From: Nitrospirota bacterium
GTDB taxonomy: Bacteria > Nitrospirota > CAKKRA01 > 9FT-COMBO-42-15
Assembly (NCBI GenBank): GCA_023248415.1
Contig: JAHFEP010000009.1
Location: 1-27,259, forward strand
Reading direction: 5' to 3'
Length of the DNA: 27,259 nucleotides
Below, in pieces: positions 14,472 to 21,967 of this stretch (position 1 is the first letter of the stretch; every line of letters starts with the position of its first letter). Under the pieces are notes generated by a model that had not been told where the DNA came from, searched no databases, and saw only the letters and a list, made by a program, of their open reading frames with translations. The translations under genes were made by a program, and so were the position numbers.

Positions 14472-15257
14472 ATGAAGATAGAAGGTTTTGGGCTTACAGA
14501 TATAGGAAAAAAGAGAAAATTAAATGAAGACAGTTTTGGGTTTTTCCCTGAAAATGGCCTCTATGTAGTTGCAGACGGCATGGGCGGCCATGCAGGCGGC
14601 GAGATTGCCAGCAGACTGGCAGTAGACAGTGTTGAAGAGTTTATTAAGCTCTCTGCAAACAGGGATGATATTACATGGCCGTTTGAGATAGATGAGTCAA
14701 AATCCAAGGACGAAAACAGGCTAAATGTTGCCATACGGCTTGCAAACAGCAGAATCTTTCAGGAGGCATTAATAAATAAAAAATTAAACGGCATGGGAAC
14801 AACCATTGTTGCAGCGCTCTTTTCGGTTCGACAAGCTCACGATGTAGCTGAATCAAATCTCTATATCAGCCATGTTGGCGACAGCCGCGCATATCTGATA
14901 AAGAATGATAATATAAAACAACTGACTGATGACCATTCCGTAGTCTATGAACAGATGAGGCTTGGCGTTCTTTCAAAGGAAGACGCAAAGACCCACTCAT
15001 TAAGGAATGTTCTTACAAAGGCATTAGGCACAGAGCCTGATATTAAAATAGATATGAGGGCAGAGAAGGCAGAGGCAGGCAATATATATCTTTTTTGTAC
15101 AGACGGACTTACCAATATGCTGGCTGACGAGGAGATACAGAATATAGTAAAGGATAACAGCAATAATACAGAGAATGCCTGCAGGGAATTGCTATCTGCT
15201 GCAAATAAAAACGGCGGCATTGATAATATTACAGTCATTATTCTAAAGATTGTATGA
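14472..15257 (+). CDS. PP2C-family serine/threonine protein phosphatase
   Basis: 261 residues. PP2C motifs are present in order: RKLNEDSF (E19, D20), VVADGMGGHAGGE (D35), GTTIVAAL, ISHVGDSRAYL, LTDDHS, CTDGLTNML and a final GGIDNITVIIL. These give the Asp residues of the two-metal centre. The enzyme removes phosphate from Ser/Thr proteins, usually opposing Hanks-type kinases; no kinase is in this window. Residues SVRQAHDVAESN before the HVGDSR motif are encoded by a known type of repeat sequence and look like an insertion. It overlaps coaE by ATGA. Confidence 0.93.
   Translation: MKIEGFGLTDIGKKRKLNEDSFGFFPENGLYVVADGMGGHAGGEIASRLAVDSVEEFIKLSANRDDITWPFEIDESKSKDENRLNVAIRLANSRIFQEALINKKLNGMGTTIVAALFSVRQAHDVAESNLYISHVGDSRAYLIKNDNIKQLTDDHSVVYEQMRLGVLSKEDAKTHSLRNVLTKALGTEPDIKIDMRAEKAEAGNIYLFCTDGLTNMLADEEIQNIVKDNSNNTENACRELLSAANKNGGIDNITVIILKIV
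14825..14843 (+). repeat. TTCGACAAGCTCAC-type repeat inside the PP2C gene
   Basis: The sequence GTTCGACAAGCTCACGATG resembles a widespread bacterial interspersed repeat. It is read in frame within the PP2C gene, between two conserved motifs. Confidence 0.55.
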
Positions 15258-15859
15258 TATTAGTCGGTCTTACAGGCGGCATTGCAAGCGGCAAAAGCAC
15301 AGCATCCAAGATATTCAAAGATCTCGGCGCATACATAATTGACGCTGATGTCCTATCAAGGGAAGTAGTTGAGCCATCCAAGCCTGCATGGAGCAAGATT
15401 GTAAAAAGATTCGGCAAAGAGATTCTGAATAAAGACAATTCAATAAACCGCAAAAAACTTGCAGAAATTGTTTTTAATAATAAAAAGAAGAGGGAGCTAT
15501 TAAATTCAATAGTGCATCCAATAGTCTTTAAAAGGGCAAAAGAGATAGAAAAAGAGATAGTAAAAAAAGACCCTGATGCAGTTATTATCTTTGATGCAGC
15601 GCTTTTGATTGAATCAGGCGCGTATAAAAAGATGGACAAGAACATTGTGGTCTATGCTGATGAGGATGTTCAGATTAAAAGGCTCCTTAATCGCAACAGG
15701 TTTGCCAAAGATGAGGCAGTCAAAAGGATAAGGGCACAGATGCCTTTAAAAAAGAAAGTTGAGTTTGCTGATTACATAATAGATGGGAACAGGACTATCT
15801 TACAAGTCAGAAAGGATATAAAAAGGGTCTTTGAGAGATTGAAGCAGGAAGCTCGTTAA
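15254..15859 (+). CDS. coaE: Dephospho-CoA kinase
   Basis: 201 residues, the usual CoaE length. The Walker A motif GGIASGKST is at 8-16. Family motifs follow: IIDADVLSREVVEP (the DAD metal/substrate site), HPIVFKRA and an LLIESG motif. The enzyme phosphorylates dephospho-CoA at the 3' hydroxyl with ATP, the last step of coenzyme A synthesis. The ATG overlaps the PP2C stop (ATGA), so it is the second gene of that operon. Confidence 0.95.
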   Translation: MILVGLTGGIASGKSTASKIFKDLGAYIIDADVLSREVVEPSKPAWSKIVKRFGKEILNKDNSINRKKLAEIVFNNKKKRELLNSIVHPIVFKRAKEIEKEIVKKDPDAVIIFDAALLIESGAYKKMDKNIVVYADEDVQIKRLLNRNRFAKDEAVKRIRAQMPLKKKVEFADYIIDGNRTILQVRKDIKRVFERLKQEAR

Positions 15860-16093
15860 ATGGATAAAATAGGAATATTTTTTCTCATTATTGGTAAAAA
15901 AGTGGAAAGATTTTTCCCTTTTTCAGACAGGCAAACCCATAAAAAACATAATACTTCATATCTTTTTAAGATTTAAACGCAGCTAATCTGCCTTATTCTA
16001 TACTAATTTCATTAATGTTTTCAATCTGTTAAAAGAATATACCACACGACTATTGATTTAAATCCAATCTTTAATATCTATTTATATTGTAAC
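15860..16093. other. Intergenic region upstream of the sigma-54 promoter
   Basis: No convincing gene. A 38-codon frame (15860-15976) starts directly at the coaE stop but shows no recognisable features. The short palindrome GGAAA-GATT-TTTCC lies near 15902-15916. The space is adequate for an enhancer-binding activator site, but I cannot identify one. Confidence 0.4.
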
Positions 16094-16109
16094 TGGCACA
16101 TAGTTTGCT
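16094..16109 (+). promoter_or_regulatory. Sigma-54 promoter of the exopolysaccharide locus
   Basis: TGGCAC, A, TAGT, TTGCT: this matches the sigma-54 consensus TGGCACG-N4-TTGCW at every fixed position but one. The GG and GC pairs are exactly 12 bases apart. Transcription would start near 16120, about 70 bases before the antiterminator gene's ATG at 16190. A weaker sigma-70 match (TTGTAA, 17 bases, TAAATA) overlaps it. Confidence 0.75.
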
Positions 16110-16189
16110 TAAATATATAGTTTGTTAAGTAAAAAACAATATCGGAAAAAGCTTATTTGAATATCAGCTATTTTAAGGAGACATATAAA

Positions 16190-16657
16190 ATGAATAATCT
16201 AAACTGGTATGCTGTAAATACAAAACCGAGGCATGAGGCTCTTGCGGAGAAGATGATTTCGCAGCTTGGTGTTGATGTTTTTTATCCGAAGATAAATGAG
16301 AAGAAGGGGCTCTTTCCCGGCTATCTTTTTGCCCGGTATAATCCAATGGAGCATTACAAAAAAATCAGATATACAAGAGGCGTCAGGGATATTGTTAGTT
16401 ATGGATATACTCCTGTGCCTGTTGATGATGAAATTATAAATGCCATTAAGTTAAGAATGGAGAGTGGCTTTGTGCATATAGCTAAAGACCTTTTTAAAAA
16501 GGGCGAGAGGGTAGTAATCAGAGAGGGTCTTTTTAAGGATTTTGAAGGCATCTTTGAAGATGTAAAGGATTCAGAGAGAATTATAATACTGCTGAATCTG
16601 ATTTCCTATCAGGCAAGGATAGTTGTTGAAGCAGAGAAGGTAGGAAGAGCGGCTTAA
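16190..16657 (+). CDS. NusG-like (RfaH/UpxY-type) specialised transcription antiterminator
   Basis: 155 residues from ATG 16190, chosen because AAGGAG lies 10 bases upstream; an upstream start at 16157 has no such site. The NGN domain opens with WYAVNTKPRHEALAEKM and includes FPGYLFARY and RYTRGVRDIVSYG. A KOW-like C-terminal domain follows with FKKGERVVIREGLFKDFEGIFE. Relatives bind RNA polymerase at an ops-like pause site and let it read through long polysaccharide operons. Its place as first gene after the sigma-54 promoter, before the exosortase locus, fits that role. Confidence 0.9.
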   Translation: MNNLNWYAVNTKPRHEALAEKMISQLGVDVFYPKINEKKGLFPGYLFARYNPMEHYKKIRYTRGVRDIVSYGYTPVPVDDEIINAIKLRMESGFVHIAKDLFKKGERVVIREGLFKDFEGIFEDVKDSERIIILLNLISYQARIVVEAEKVGRAA

Positions 16658-16733
16658 GCATTAGGCTAAAGGCAAAGGGCTAAAGGCGAAAAGCGAAGGG
16701 TGAAAGCTTTTAGCCTAATGCCTTTAGCCAATT
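16658..16733. repeat. Degenerate heptamer array with inverted ends (array 1)
   Basis: Units such as GGCTAAA, GGCAAAG, GGCTAAA and GGCGAAA follow one another with a period of seven. The array closes with TTTAGCC and GCCTAATGC, giving a long imperfect hairpin (GCATTAGGC against GCCTAATGC). Confidence 0.85.
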
Positions 16734-16844
16734 ATATAGACATAGCCAACAAAGTTTCAATCTCAAGACAAGCGATGCAATTGGCGAACCATACCTTTCT
16801 TTTTGAAGGCAGAAACTGCCTTAATGGCGGAAGCACACCTAAAA
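16734..16844 (+). other. Non-coding segment with hairpin and ops-like GGCGGAAGC
   Basis: This island between two heptamer arrays has no gene. A perfect 7-base hairpin AAGGCAG-AAA-CTGCCTT lies at 16806-16822, followed at 16826 by GGCGGAAGCAC. The first nine bases of the latter match the ops core GGCGGTAGC at eight positions. A longer-range GCCAA/TTGGC pairing lies at the left. It may be the loading site for the antiterminator encoded just upstream. Confidence 0.45.
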
Positions 16845-16968
16845 ACGGCTAAGGGCAAATGGCAAAGGGCTAAAGGCGAAGGGCAAAAGGCAAAGGGCAA
16901 AAGGTGAAAACCTTTAGCCTTATATCTTTAGCCATTAGCCTAATGCCATTAGCCTTTAGCCTATTATT
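16845..16968. repeat. Degenerate heptamer array with inverted ends (array 2)
   Basis: GGCAAAT, GGCAAAG, GGCTAAA, GGCGAAG, GGCAAAA and similar units run in tandem, then turn into the inverse units TTTAGCC and TTAGCCA. The whole can fold as a long hairpin ending a few bases before the four-helix-bundle gene. Confidence 0.85.
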
Positions 16969-16971
16969 GTT

Positions 16972-17343
16972 ATGGGTAAAGGCGGCTTTAAAGAACTTAA
17001 GGTTTGGCAGAAAAGTAAAGCCCTTGCAGTCTATGTTTATAAAATGACAAACTCTGGAAAATTTGGACAGGATTACAGTTTAAGAGACCAGATTAGACGC
17101 GCTGTGGTATCTATCCCAAGCAATATAGCTGAAGGCGATGAGCGGGAAACTGATAAAGAAGCAGTGAGATATTTTTATATTGCAAAAGGTTCAGCAGCAG
17201 AGGCATTAACTCAGGCTATAATTGCTTATGAAATAGGTTATATACAAGAAGATATATTTAAAGAAATAGAAAATAAATGTATAGAAATATCTAAAATGCT
17301 ATCAAAATTAATAGCAGCTCGTTCAAAAACCTTTAACCCTTAG
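16972..17343 (+). CDS. Four-helix-bundle protein of the S23/IVS family
   Basis: 123 residues, the usual size. The family pattern is clear: FKELKVWQKSKALAVYVYK, LRDQIRRAVVSIPSNIAEG, RYFYIAKGSAAEALTQ and a last helix with EISKMLSKLI. Relatives were first noted in 23S rRNA intervening sequences, but most occur alone with unknown function. The gene is framed by heptamer arrays on both sides, and its last codons and stop fall within the right-hand array. No Shine-Dalgarno is seen. It may travel with the repeats. Confidence 0.9.
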   Translation: MGKGGFKELKVWQKSKALAVYVYKMTNSGKFGQDYSLRDQIRRAVVSIPSNIAEGDERETDKEAVRYFYIAKGSAAEALTQAIIAYEIGYIQEDIFKEIENKCIEISKMLSKLIAARSKTFNP

Positions 17344-17479
17344 CCTAATGCCCTTGGTCTTCAGTTTTTAGTTTTTATGTTTTTTTTTAACCTTTCGTCC
17401 TTAGCCTATAGCCTTTAGCCTTCAGCCATTAGTTTTTTAAATGTTTTGCCCTTAGCCCTTAGCCTTCAGCCATTTGCCT
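17334..17479. repeat. Degenerate heptamer array (array 3)
   Basis: Inverse-orientation units (TTAGCCT, TTTAGCC, TTCAGCC, CTTAGCC) fill most of the gap between the four-helix-bundle gene and asnB. The array ends about 10 bases before the asnB ATG. Confidence 0.8.
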
Positions 17480-17488
17480 TTTATACAT

Positions 17489-19450
17489 ATGTGCGGTATC
17501 TGCGGAAAATTAAATTTTAAAAGGTCAGAGCCAGTAGAGCCTGAATTAATAAAGGATATGGCGTCTGCGCTTCATCACCGCGGGCCTGATGAGTTCGGCT
17601 TCTATAATGAAAAGAAGATAGGCCTTGGCCATGCACGATTGAGTATCATTGACCTCTCAGGCGGCCAGCAGCCCATGCACAATGAGGACAAGAATATCTG
17701 GATTGTATTCAACGGAGAAATCTTCAACTACCTTGAACTCCGTGATGAGCTTATCAAAAAAGGCCATACCTTTTATACAAAATCAGACACAGAGGTAATA
17801 ATCCATGCATACGAAGAATACGGTTCAAGGTGTGTAGATTATCTGAATGGCCAGTTTGCCTTTGCCATCTGGAATAAAAGAAGAAATGAGTTGTTCCTCG
17901 CAAGGGACAGGATGGGGATTCGGCCGCTATTTTATACCATTTTGAATAATTCCATAATATTCAGTTCAGAGGCAAAATCTATCTTATTAGATAAACAGGT
18001 CAAAAGGGAGATAGACAATCTTGCCTTAGACCAGATATTTACATTCTGGAGCTGCATACCGCCGAGGACTATATTTAAAAATATATTAGAATTGCCTCCT
18101 GCACATTATTTGATAGTAAAAGACGGAAAGATAAAAACAGAAAGATACTGGGACATGAAATTTCCAGAGGAAGATGAATATGCTGACCTGCCGGAGGAAT
18201 ATTATGCTGAGAAACTGGAAGAGCTTTTAATAGACTCAACAAGGTTGCAATTAAGGTCAGATGTCCCTGTTGGCGCATATCTTAGCGGCGGCCTGGATTC
18301 ATCAATAACAACTGCATTGATAAAGAGATATACAAATTCACCTTTAAAGACCTTTTCAGTTGCCTTTGAAGACAAGGCTTATGATGAAAGCGGATACCAA
18401 AAGAGCCTTGTTAAACACCTGAATACAGACCACAAAGAGGTGGTCTGCAAATACACAGATATTGCAAAGGCCTTTCCAGATGTTATCTGGCATACGGAGA
18501 AACCGATTCTCCGCACAGCGCCAGCGCCATTGTATCTCCTTTCCAAGCTCGTCAGGGATAGTGGTATAAAGGTTGTTCTAACAGGCGAGGGCGCTGATGA
18601 GGTTCTGGCAGGATATGATATTTTTAAAGAGGCAAAGATAAGGAGATTCTGGGCAAAGATGCCTGATTCCAAATTCAGGCCAGCGCTTTTAAGAAGGCTC
18701 TATCCATACCTGCCTGCAATGCAGACACAGTCAAAATTTTATCTTGAGGCATTCTTCCAAACAGGTCTCTCAGAGCTTTCAGACGAATTTTTCTCACACC
18801 TGCCGCGATGGAATACAACAGCCAAGATTAAGGAATTCTTTTCAAATGATGTTAAGGGTATCCTTAATACATACAATTCAGTAGATGAATTAAGGAGAAC
18901 ATTAGATACAGATTTTAGCAAATGGGACTGGCTTTCAAAGGCGCAGTATATTGAGTCAACAAAACTCCTTCCAGGCTACATACTCTCATCACAGGGAGAC
19001 AGGATGGCAATGGCAAATTCTGTAGAGGGAAGGTTTCCATTCCTTGACCACAGGGTAGTGGAGTTCTGCTGTGCAATACCGCCGAATATGAGGATGAAGG
19101 TATTAAAAGAAAAATACATATTAAAAAAGGCGCTTGGCAAACACCTTCCTCAGGAAATTGTTAAAAGGACAAAACAGCCTTATATGGCGCCGGACTCCAA
19201 GAGCTTCTTTGGCAACGGCAGTGTTCCAGATTATGTGGAAGATATGCTATCTTCAAAAAGCATAAAAGAGAACGGTTATTTTAACCCACAGGCAGTGGAA
19301 AGGCTTGTTAATAAATGCAGAAAAAACCTTGCCATAGGATTTAAGGACAATATGGCTTTGGTGGGGATATTGTCAATGCAGCTTGTTGACAAGATATTTG
19401 TAAAAGGTGCAAGGCATCTGAGAGTTACGGATTGCGGATTAAAGGCTTGA
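17489..19450 (+). CDS. asnB: Asparagine synthase-type glutamine amidotransferase of the exosortase locus
   Basis: 653 residues from ATG 17489. This start is preferred to a TTG at 17474 because it puts Cys at position 2, the N-terminal nucleophile of class II amidotransferases (MCGICG). The glutaminase half shows HHRGPDEFG, GHARLSIIDLSGG and FNGEIFNY. The synthetase half has the pyrophosphate loop SGGLDSS (266-272) and GEGADEVLAGYD. The enzyme moves amide nitrogen from glutamine to an ATP-activated carboxylate. AsnB homologues are regular members of exosortase/PEP-CTERM polysaccharide loci, probably amidating the polymer rather than making free asparagine; that is inference from context. The start lacks a Shine-Dalgarno. 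Confidence 0.92.
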   Translation: MCGICGKLNFKRSEPVEPELIKDMASALHHRGPDEFGFYNEKKIGLGHARLSIIDLSGGQQPMHNEDKNIWIVFNGEIFNYLELRDELIKKGHTFYTKSDTEVIIHAYEEYGSRCVDYLNGQFAFAIWNKRRNELFLARDRMGIRPLFYTILNNSIIFSSEAKSILLDKQVKREIDNLALDQIFTFWSCIPPRTIFKNILELPPAHYLIVKDGKIKTERYWDMKFPEEDEYADLPEEYYAEKLEELLIDSTRLQLRSDVPVGAYLSGGLDSSITTALIKRYTNSPLKTFSVAFEDKAYDESGYQKSLVKHLNTDHKEVVCKYTDIAKAFPDVIWHTEKPILRTAPAPLYLLSKLVRDSGIKVVLTGEGADEVLAGYDIFKEAKIRRFWAKMPDSKFRPALLRRLYPYLPAMQTQSKFYLEAFFQTGLSELSDEFFSHLPRWNTTAKIKEFFSNDVKGILNTYNSVDELRRTLDTDFSKWDWLSKAQYIESTKLLPGYILSSQGDRMAMANSVEGRFPFLDHRVVEFCCAIPPNMRMKVLKEKYILKKALGKHLPQEIVKRTKQPYMAPDSKSFFGNGSVPDYVEDMLSSKSIKENGYFNPQAVERLVNKCRKNLAIGFKDNMALVGILSMQLVDKIFVKGARHLRVTDCGLKA

Positions 19451-19494
19451 AGATTTGACAAGAAGAAAAAAGGCCAATTTTACCTAAAATGTGG

Positions 19495-19500
19495 TATAAT
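19495..19500 (+). promoter_or_regulatory. Candidate -10 element before the toxin-antitoxin pair
   Basis: GTGGTATAAT gives a consensus TATAAT with a nearby upstream TG. No -35 of the right spacing is evident. It would let the toxin-antitoxin pair be transcribed on its own within the locus. Confidence 0.4.
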
Positions 19501-19543
19501 TTGTTATAAATAAAACGATGCCTCATAGGATGTGTGAATAATA

Positions 19544-19864
19544 ATGAAAAAAGTAAAATTTAAAAAATACACAGATGAAATCTTTAATGCCCTTAATTAC
19601 CATGATGAAAGCGAGGCCATTGTAGATTTTGCCATTCTTTCTGCCTCCTCAAAGTATGCAGAGTTTTATGATGAATGTCAAAAGTTTGAAAATAAGTACG
19701 GAAAATCCTTTGATGATTTCGCAGGGGAGATAAGAGGAAAGATTGGGACAGAGAAATTTGAGGAAGAAGACGACCTTATGGCTTGGCAGTTTGCCAAGGA
19801 GAACATGGATTATTGGGAAAATAGATTAGAGGAATTGAAGAGTGCTTTACAATCTGCATCGTGA
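19544..19864 (+). CDS. Probable antitoxin partner of a TumE/DUF6516-type toxin
   Basis: 106 residues, acidic and helical, no membrane segment. It contains EAIVDFAILSASSKYAEF, a Y-G-K-S-F-D-D-F segment and a W-rich C-terminal helix (LMAWQFAKENMDYWENRLEEL). From memory, proteins of this look commonly precede DUF6516 toxins. The toxin frame begins 23 bases before this gene's stop, typical of a coupled pair. The assignment as antitoxin rests mainly on that neighbour. Confidence 0.6.
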   Translation: MKKVKFKKYTDEIFNALNYHDESEAIVDFAILSASSKYAEFYDECQKFENKYGKSFDDFAGEIRGKIGTEKFEEEDDLMAWQFAKENMDYWENRLEELKSALQSAS

Positions 19865-20095
19865 ATACAAGCACATTATTAAAGATGTAAAAATTTTAAA
19901 GTTCAGGACACTTTTAAATTCTTATGAACTGCTTGCAGAAATAATTTTTATAGACGACTCAATGCCCCTCACTGGCCCGATATTTCAACCTTTCCGCATC
20001 ATAAACACTTTAAGAATGTTTCACAAATTGAGGCTTCAAAAGAAAAAAATCTAAAAGATGTTTTAAAGTGTATAGATGAATTCTTTGGATCATAA
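19842..20095 (+). pseudogene. TumE-family (DUF6516) toxin broken by a frame-changing deletion
   Basis: The first frame, from GTG 19842, gives HREYKHIIKDVKILKF and YELLAEIIFIDDS, the family N-terminus. It then loses similarity. From about 19962 a different frame gives NAPHWPDISTFPHHKHF and an acidic/Lys tail ending at the TAA at 20093-20095, the family C-terminus. The central strands expected between them, which usually end in a W-D-N-A-P-H-W motif, are missing. I infer a deletion whose length is not a multiple of three, near 19955-19962. Confidence 0.75.
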
Positions 20096-20099
20096 ACTG

Positions 20100-20957
20100 A
20101 TGCTTAATGCCCTTACAATAGATGTTGAAGATTATTACATGGTTTCAGCCTTTGCAGACAAGGTTAAATTTGAAGACTGGCACAGGCATGAGAGCCGTGT
20201 TGAAAGAAATACATATAAAATCCTTGAATTGCTTGATGAATATAAGGTTAAAGCAACATTCTTTGTTCTTGGATGGATTGCAGAGCGCTATCCGCAATTA
20301 ATAAAAGATATAAGCTCTTCAGGCCATGAGATAGCCTCACATGGATACAATCATAGGCTTATATATGACCAGACGCCTGATGAATTCAGAGAAGATATTC
20401 GGAAAACCAAAAAGATTCTTGAAGATATTACAGCAGTGCCGGTTAATGGATATAGGGCTACCAGCTTCTCGGTTATTAAGGAGACATTTTGGGCTTTAGA
20501 CATTCTGATAGAAGAGGGCTTTAAATACGACTCCAGCATATTTCCTATCCGTCATGACAGATACGGTATCCATGATTTTTATCGCTTCCCAAAGAAGGTA
20601 GGCCTTGATGGAAAGGGTGAAATCTTAGAAATTCCGTTATCTACAATACAGCTCTTTGGAAAGAATACTCCAATTGCCGGCGGCGGGTATTTAAGGCTTT
20701 TGCCTGTCAGGTTTATTGAATGGGGCATCCGTTCTCTTAATAAAAAGGAGAACCAACCTGCTATAATCTATTTCCACCCATGGGAGATTGATACAGAACA
20801 GCCAAAATTGAACGGAAGCAGGATTTCAGCTTTCAGACATTACATTAATCTGGATAAAACCTTTTCTAAGATCAAACGGCTGTTAAACAACTTTCAATTT
20901 GGGCCGATAAAAGAGATATTTTCTGCAAGACTCACGACACCTATTTCTTCAAAATGA
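20100..20957 (+). CDS. Polysaccharide deacetylase of the exosortase (XrtA-type) system
   Basis: 285 residues from ATG 20100 (ATG 20076 would add eight and overlap the toxin remnant). NodB-type motifs are present: ALTIDVEDYY (catalytic and metal Asp), KATFFVLGWIAERYP, HEIASHGYNHRL (metal His pair), GYRATSFSV and YFHPWEID. The opening and the C-terminal FHPWE region fit the deacetylase subgroup found with exosortase A loci. It probably removes N-acetyl groups from the exported polymer. It overlaps the exosortase gene by ATGA. Confidence 0.92.
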   Translation: MLNALTIDVEDYYMVSAFADKVKFEDWHRHESRVERNTYKILELLDEYKVKATFFVLGWIAERYPQLIKDISSSGHEIASHGYNHRLIYDQTPDEFREDIRKTKKILEDITAVPVNGYRATSFSVIKETFWALDILIEEGFKYDSSIFPIRHDRYGIHDFYRFPKKVGLDGKGEILEIPLSTIQLFGKNTPIAGGGYLRLLPVRFIEWGIRSLNKKENQPAIIYFHPWEIDTEQPKLNGSRISAFRHYINLDKTFSKIKRLLNNFQFGPIKEIFSARLTTPISSK

Positions 20958-21967
20958 CCACTATTATTAAGGAGAATATTATTAAACATTCTCAAATTGA
21001 CACAAAGTACTGGGTATGGTTAGCTATTCTGTTCGGTGTTTTTGTATTCAGCTATGCAAATGTATTTGTTACCTTCATTAAAGTCTGGTGGAACAGTTAC
21101 ATCTATTCCTTTGGGTTTATAGTCCCTCTTATCAGCCTATATATTGTCTGGCTGCAAAAAGACAGGTTGAAGCGCCTGAAAATATCGCCATCCTATATAC
21201 TTGGCATACCTGTTATAATAGGAGGGATAATCCTGCTTATAATTAATACACAGGGTCGTGTATCTGTTCAGGGATTTTCACTTATTACAACAATTATTGG
21301 CATGATACTGCTCCTTCTGGGCAGTCAGTTTTTAAAAGCCTTATGGTTTCCAATTGCCTATTTATTATTTATGGTACCATTCTGGGGCATCTTTACAGAG
21401 AGGCTCAATCTCCCTTTCCAAAACTTTTCAGCAGCTTTAGGCACAAAGATGATTCAGGCAATAGGGATACCAGTCTATCGGCAGTCAATCTATATTGAAT
21501 TGCCAAACATAACGCTTGAGGTGGCAAAGGTATGCAGCGGCGTAAATAATCTAATAGCAGTTGCTGCCATTGCCATCCCGCTTGCATACATTTTTTTAAG
21601 GAGCTGGCAGAGAAGGGTAATATTAGTCTGCGGTGGAATTATTATATCTGTATTGGTCAACAGTTTCAGGGTTGCCCTTATCGGGATATTTGCTTATTTC
21701 AACATAGGCGAGGTTCTGCACGGACCTTATCATGTCCTTCAGGCCATGTCTGTTTCTATGGTTGGATTTATAGCGCTATTTATAGGGGTATGGGTTTTAT
21801 CAAGAGGCGATTCTGGCAAATCTCCTGCAGCCCGAGCTGCAGCGCCTGAGCCTTCTCTGCAATCATATCAGGTTTCTTTCAAAGGTAATAGAATAAAACA
21901 TCTGTTTTTTTTGATGACAATTATTCTAATTCTTATTGGCATATATATCAGATTCTACAGACAATGA
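20954..21967 (+). CDS. Exosortase (EpsH/Xrt family)
   Basis: 337 residues with about eight to nine hydrophobic helices. The family's catalytic triad positions are visible: Cys194 in KVCSGVNNL, Arg239 in NSFRVALIG and His256 in HGPYH. Exosortases cleave C-terminal PEP-CTERM-type sorting signals at the outer face of the inner membrane and join the protein to a surface polymer. A final hydrophobic helix follows a Pro/Ala-rich linker, but no EpsI-like soluble domain is attached. No PEP-CTERM protein lies in this window. It is coupled by ATGA overlaps to the deacetylase and to the first GNAT gene. Confidence 0.93.
   Translation: MTTIIKENIIKHSQIDTKYWVWLAILFGVFVFSYANVFVTFIKVWWNSYIYSFGFIVPLISLYIVWLQKDRLKRLKISPSYILGIPVIIGGIILLIINTQGRVSVQGFSLITTIIGMILLLLGSQFLKALWFPIAYLLFMVPFWGIFTERLNLPFQNFSAALGTKMIQAIGIPVYRQSIYIELPNITLEVAKVCSGVNNLIAVAAIAIPLAYIFLRSWQRRVILVCGGIIISVLVNSFRVALIGIFAYFNIGEVLHGPYHVLQAMSVSMVGFIALFIGVWVLSRGDSGKSPAARAAAPEPSLQSYQVSFKGNRIKHLFFLMTIILILIGIYIRFYRQ

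Noticed and set aside
15926..15990. Second possible c-di-GMP aptamer (GGCAAACCC ... AAACGCAGC)
   Set aside because: The GAAA-capped hairpin and the GACGC context between the motifs are missing, so the match is too weak.
16757..16785. GTTTCAATCTCAAGAC, similar to the start of some CRISPR repeats
   Set aside because: Only one copy, no spacers and no cas genes nearby.
19455..19500. TTGACA and TATAAT as one promoter
   Set aside because: The two boxes are 34 bases apart, far from the 16-18 needed.
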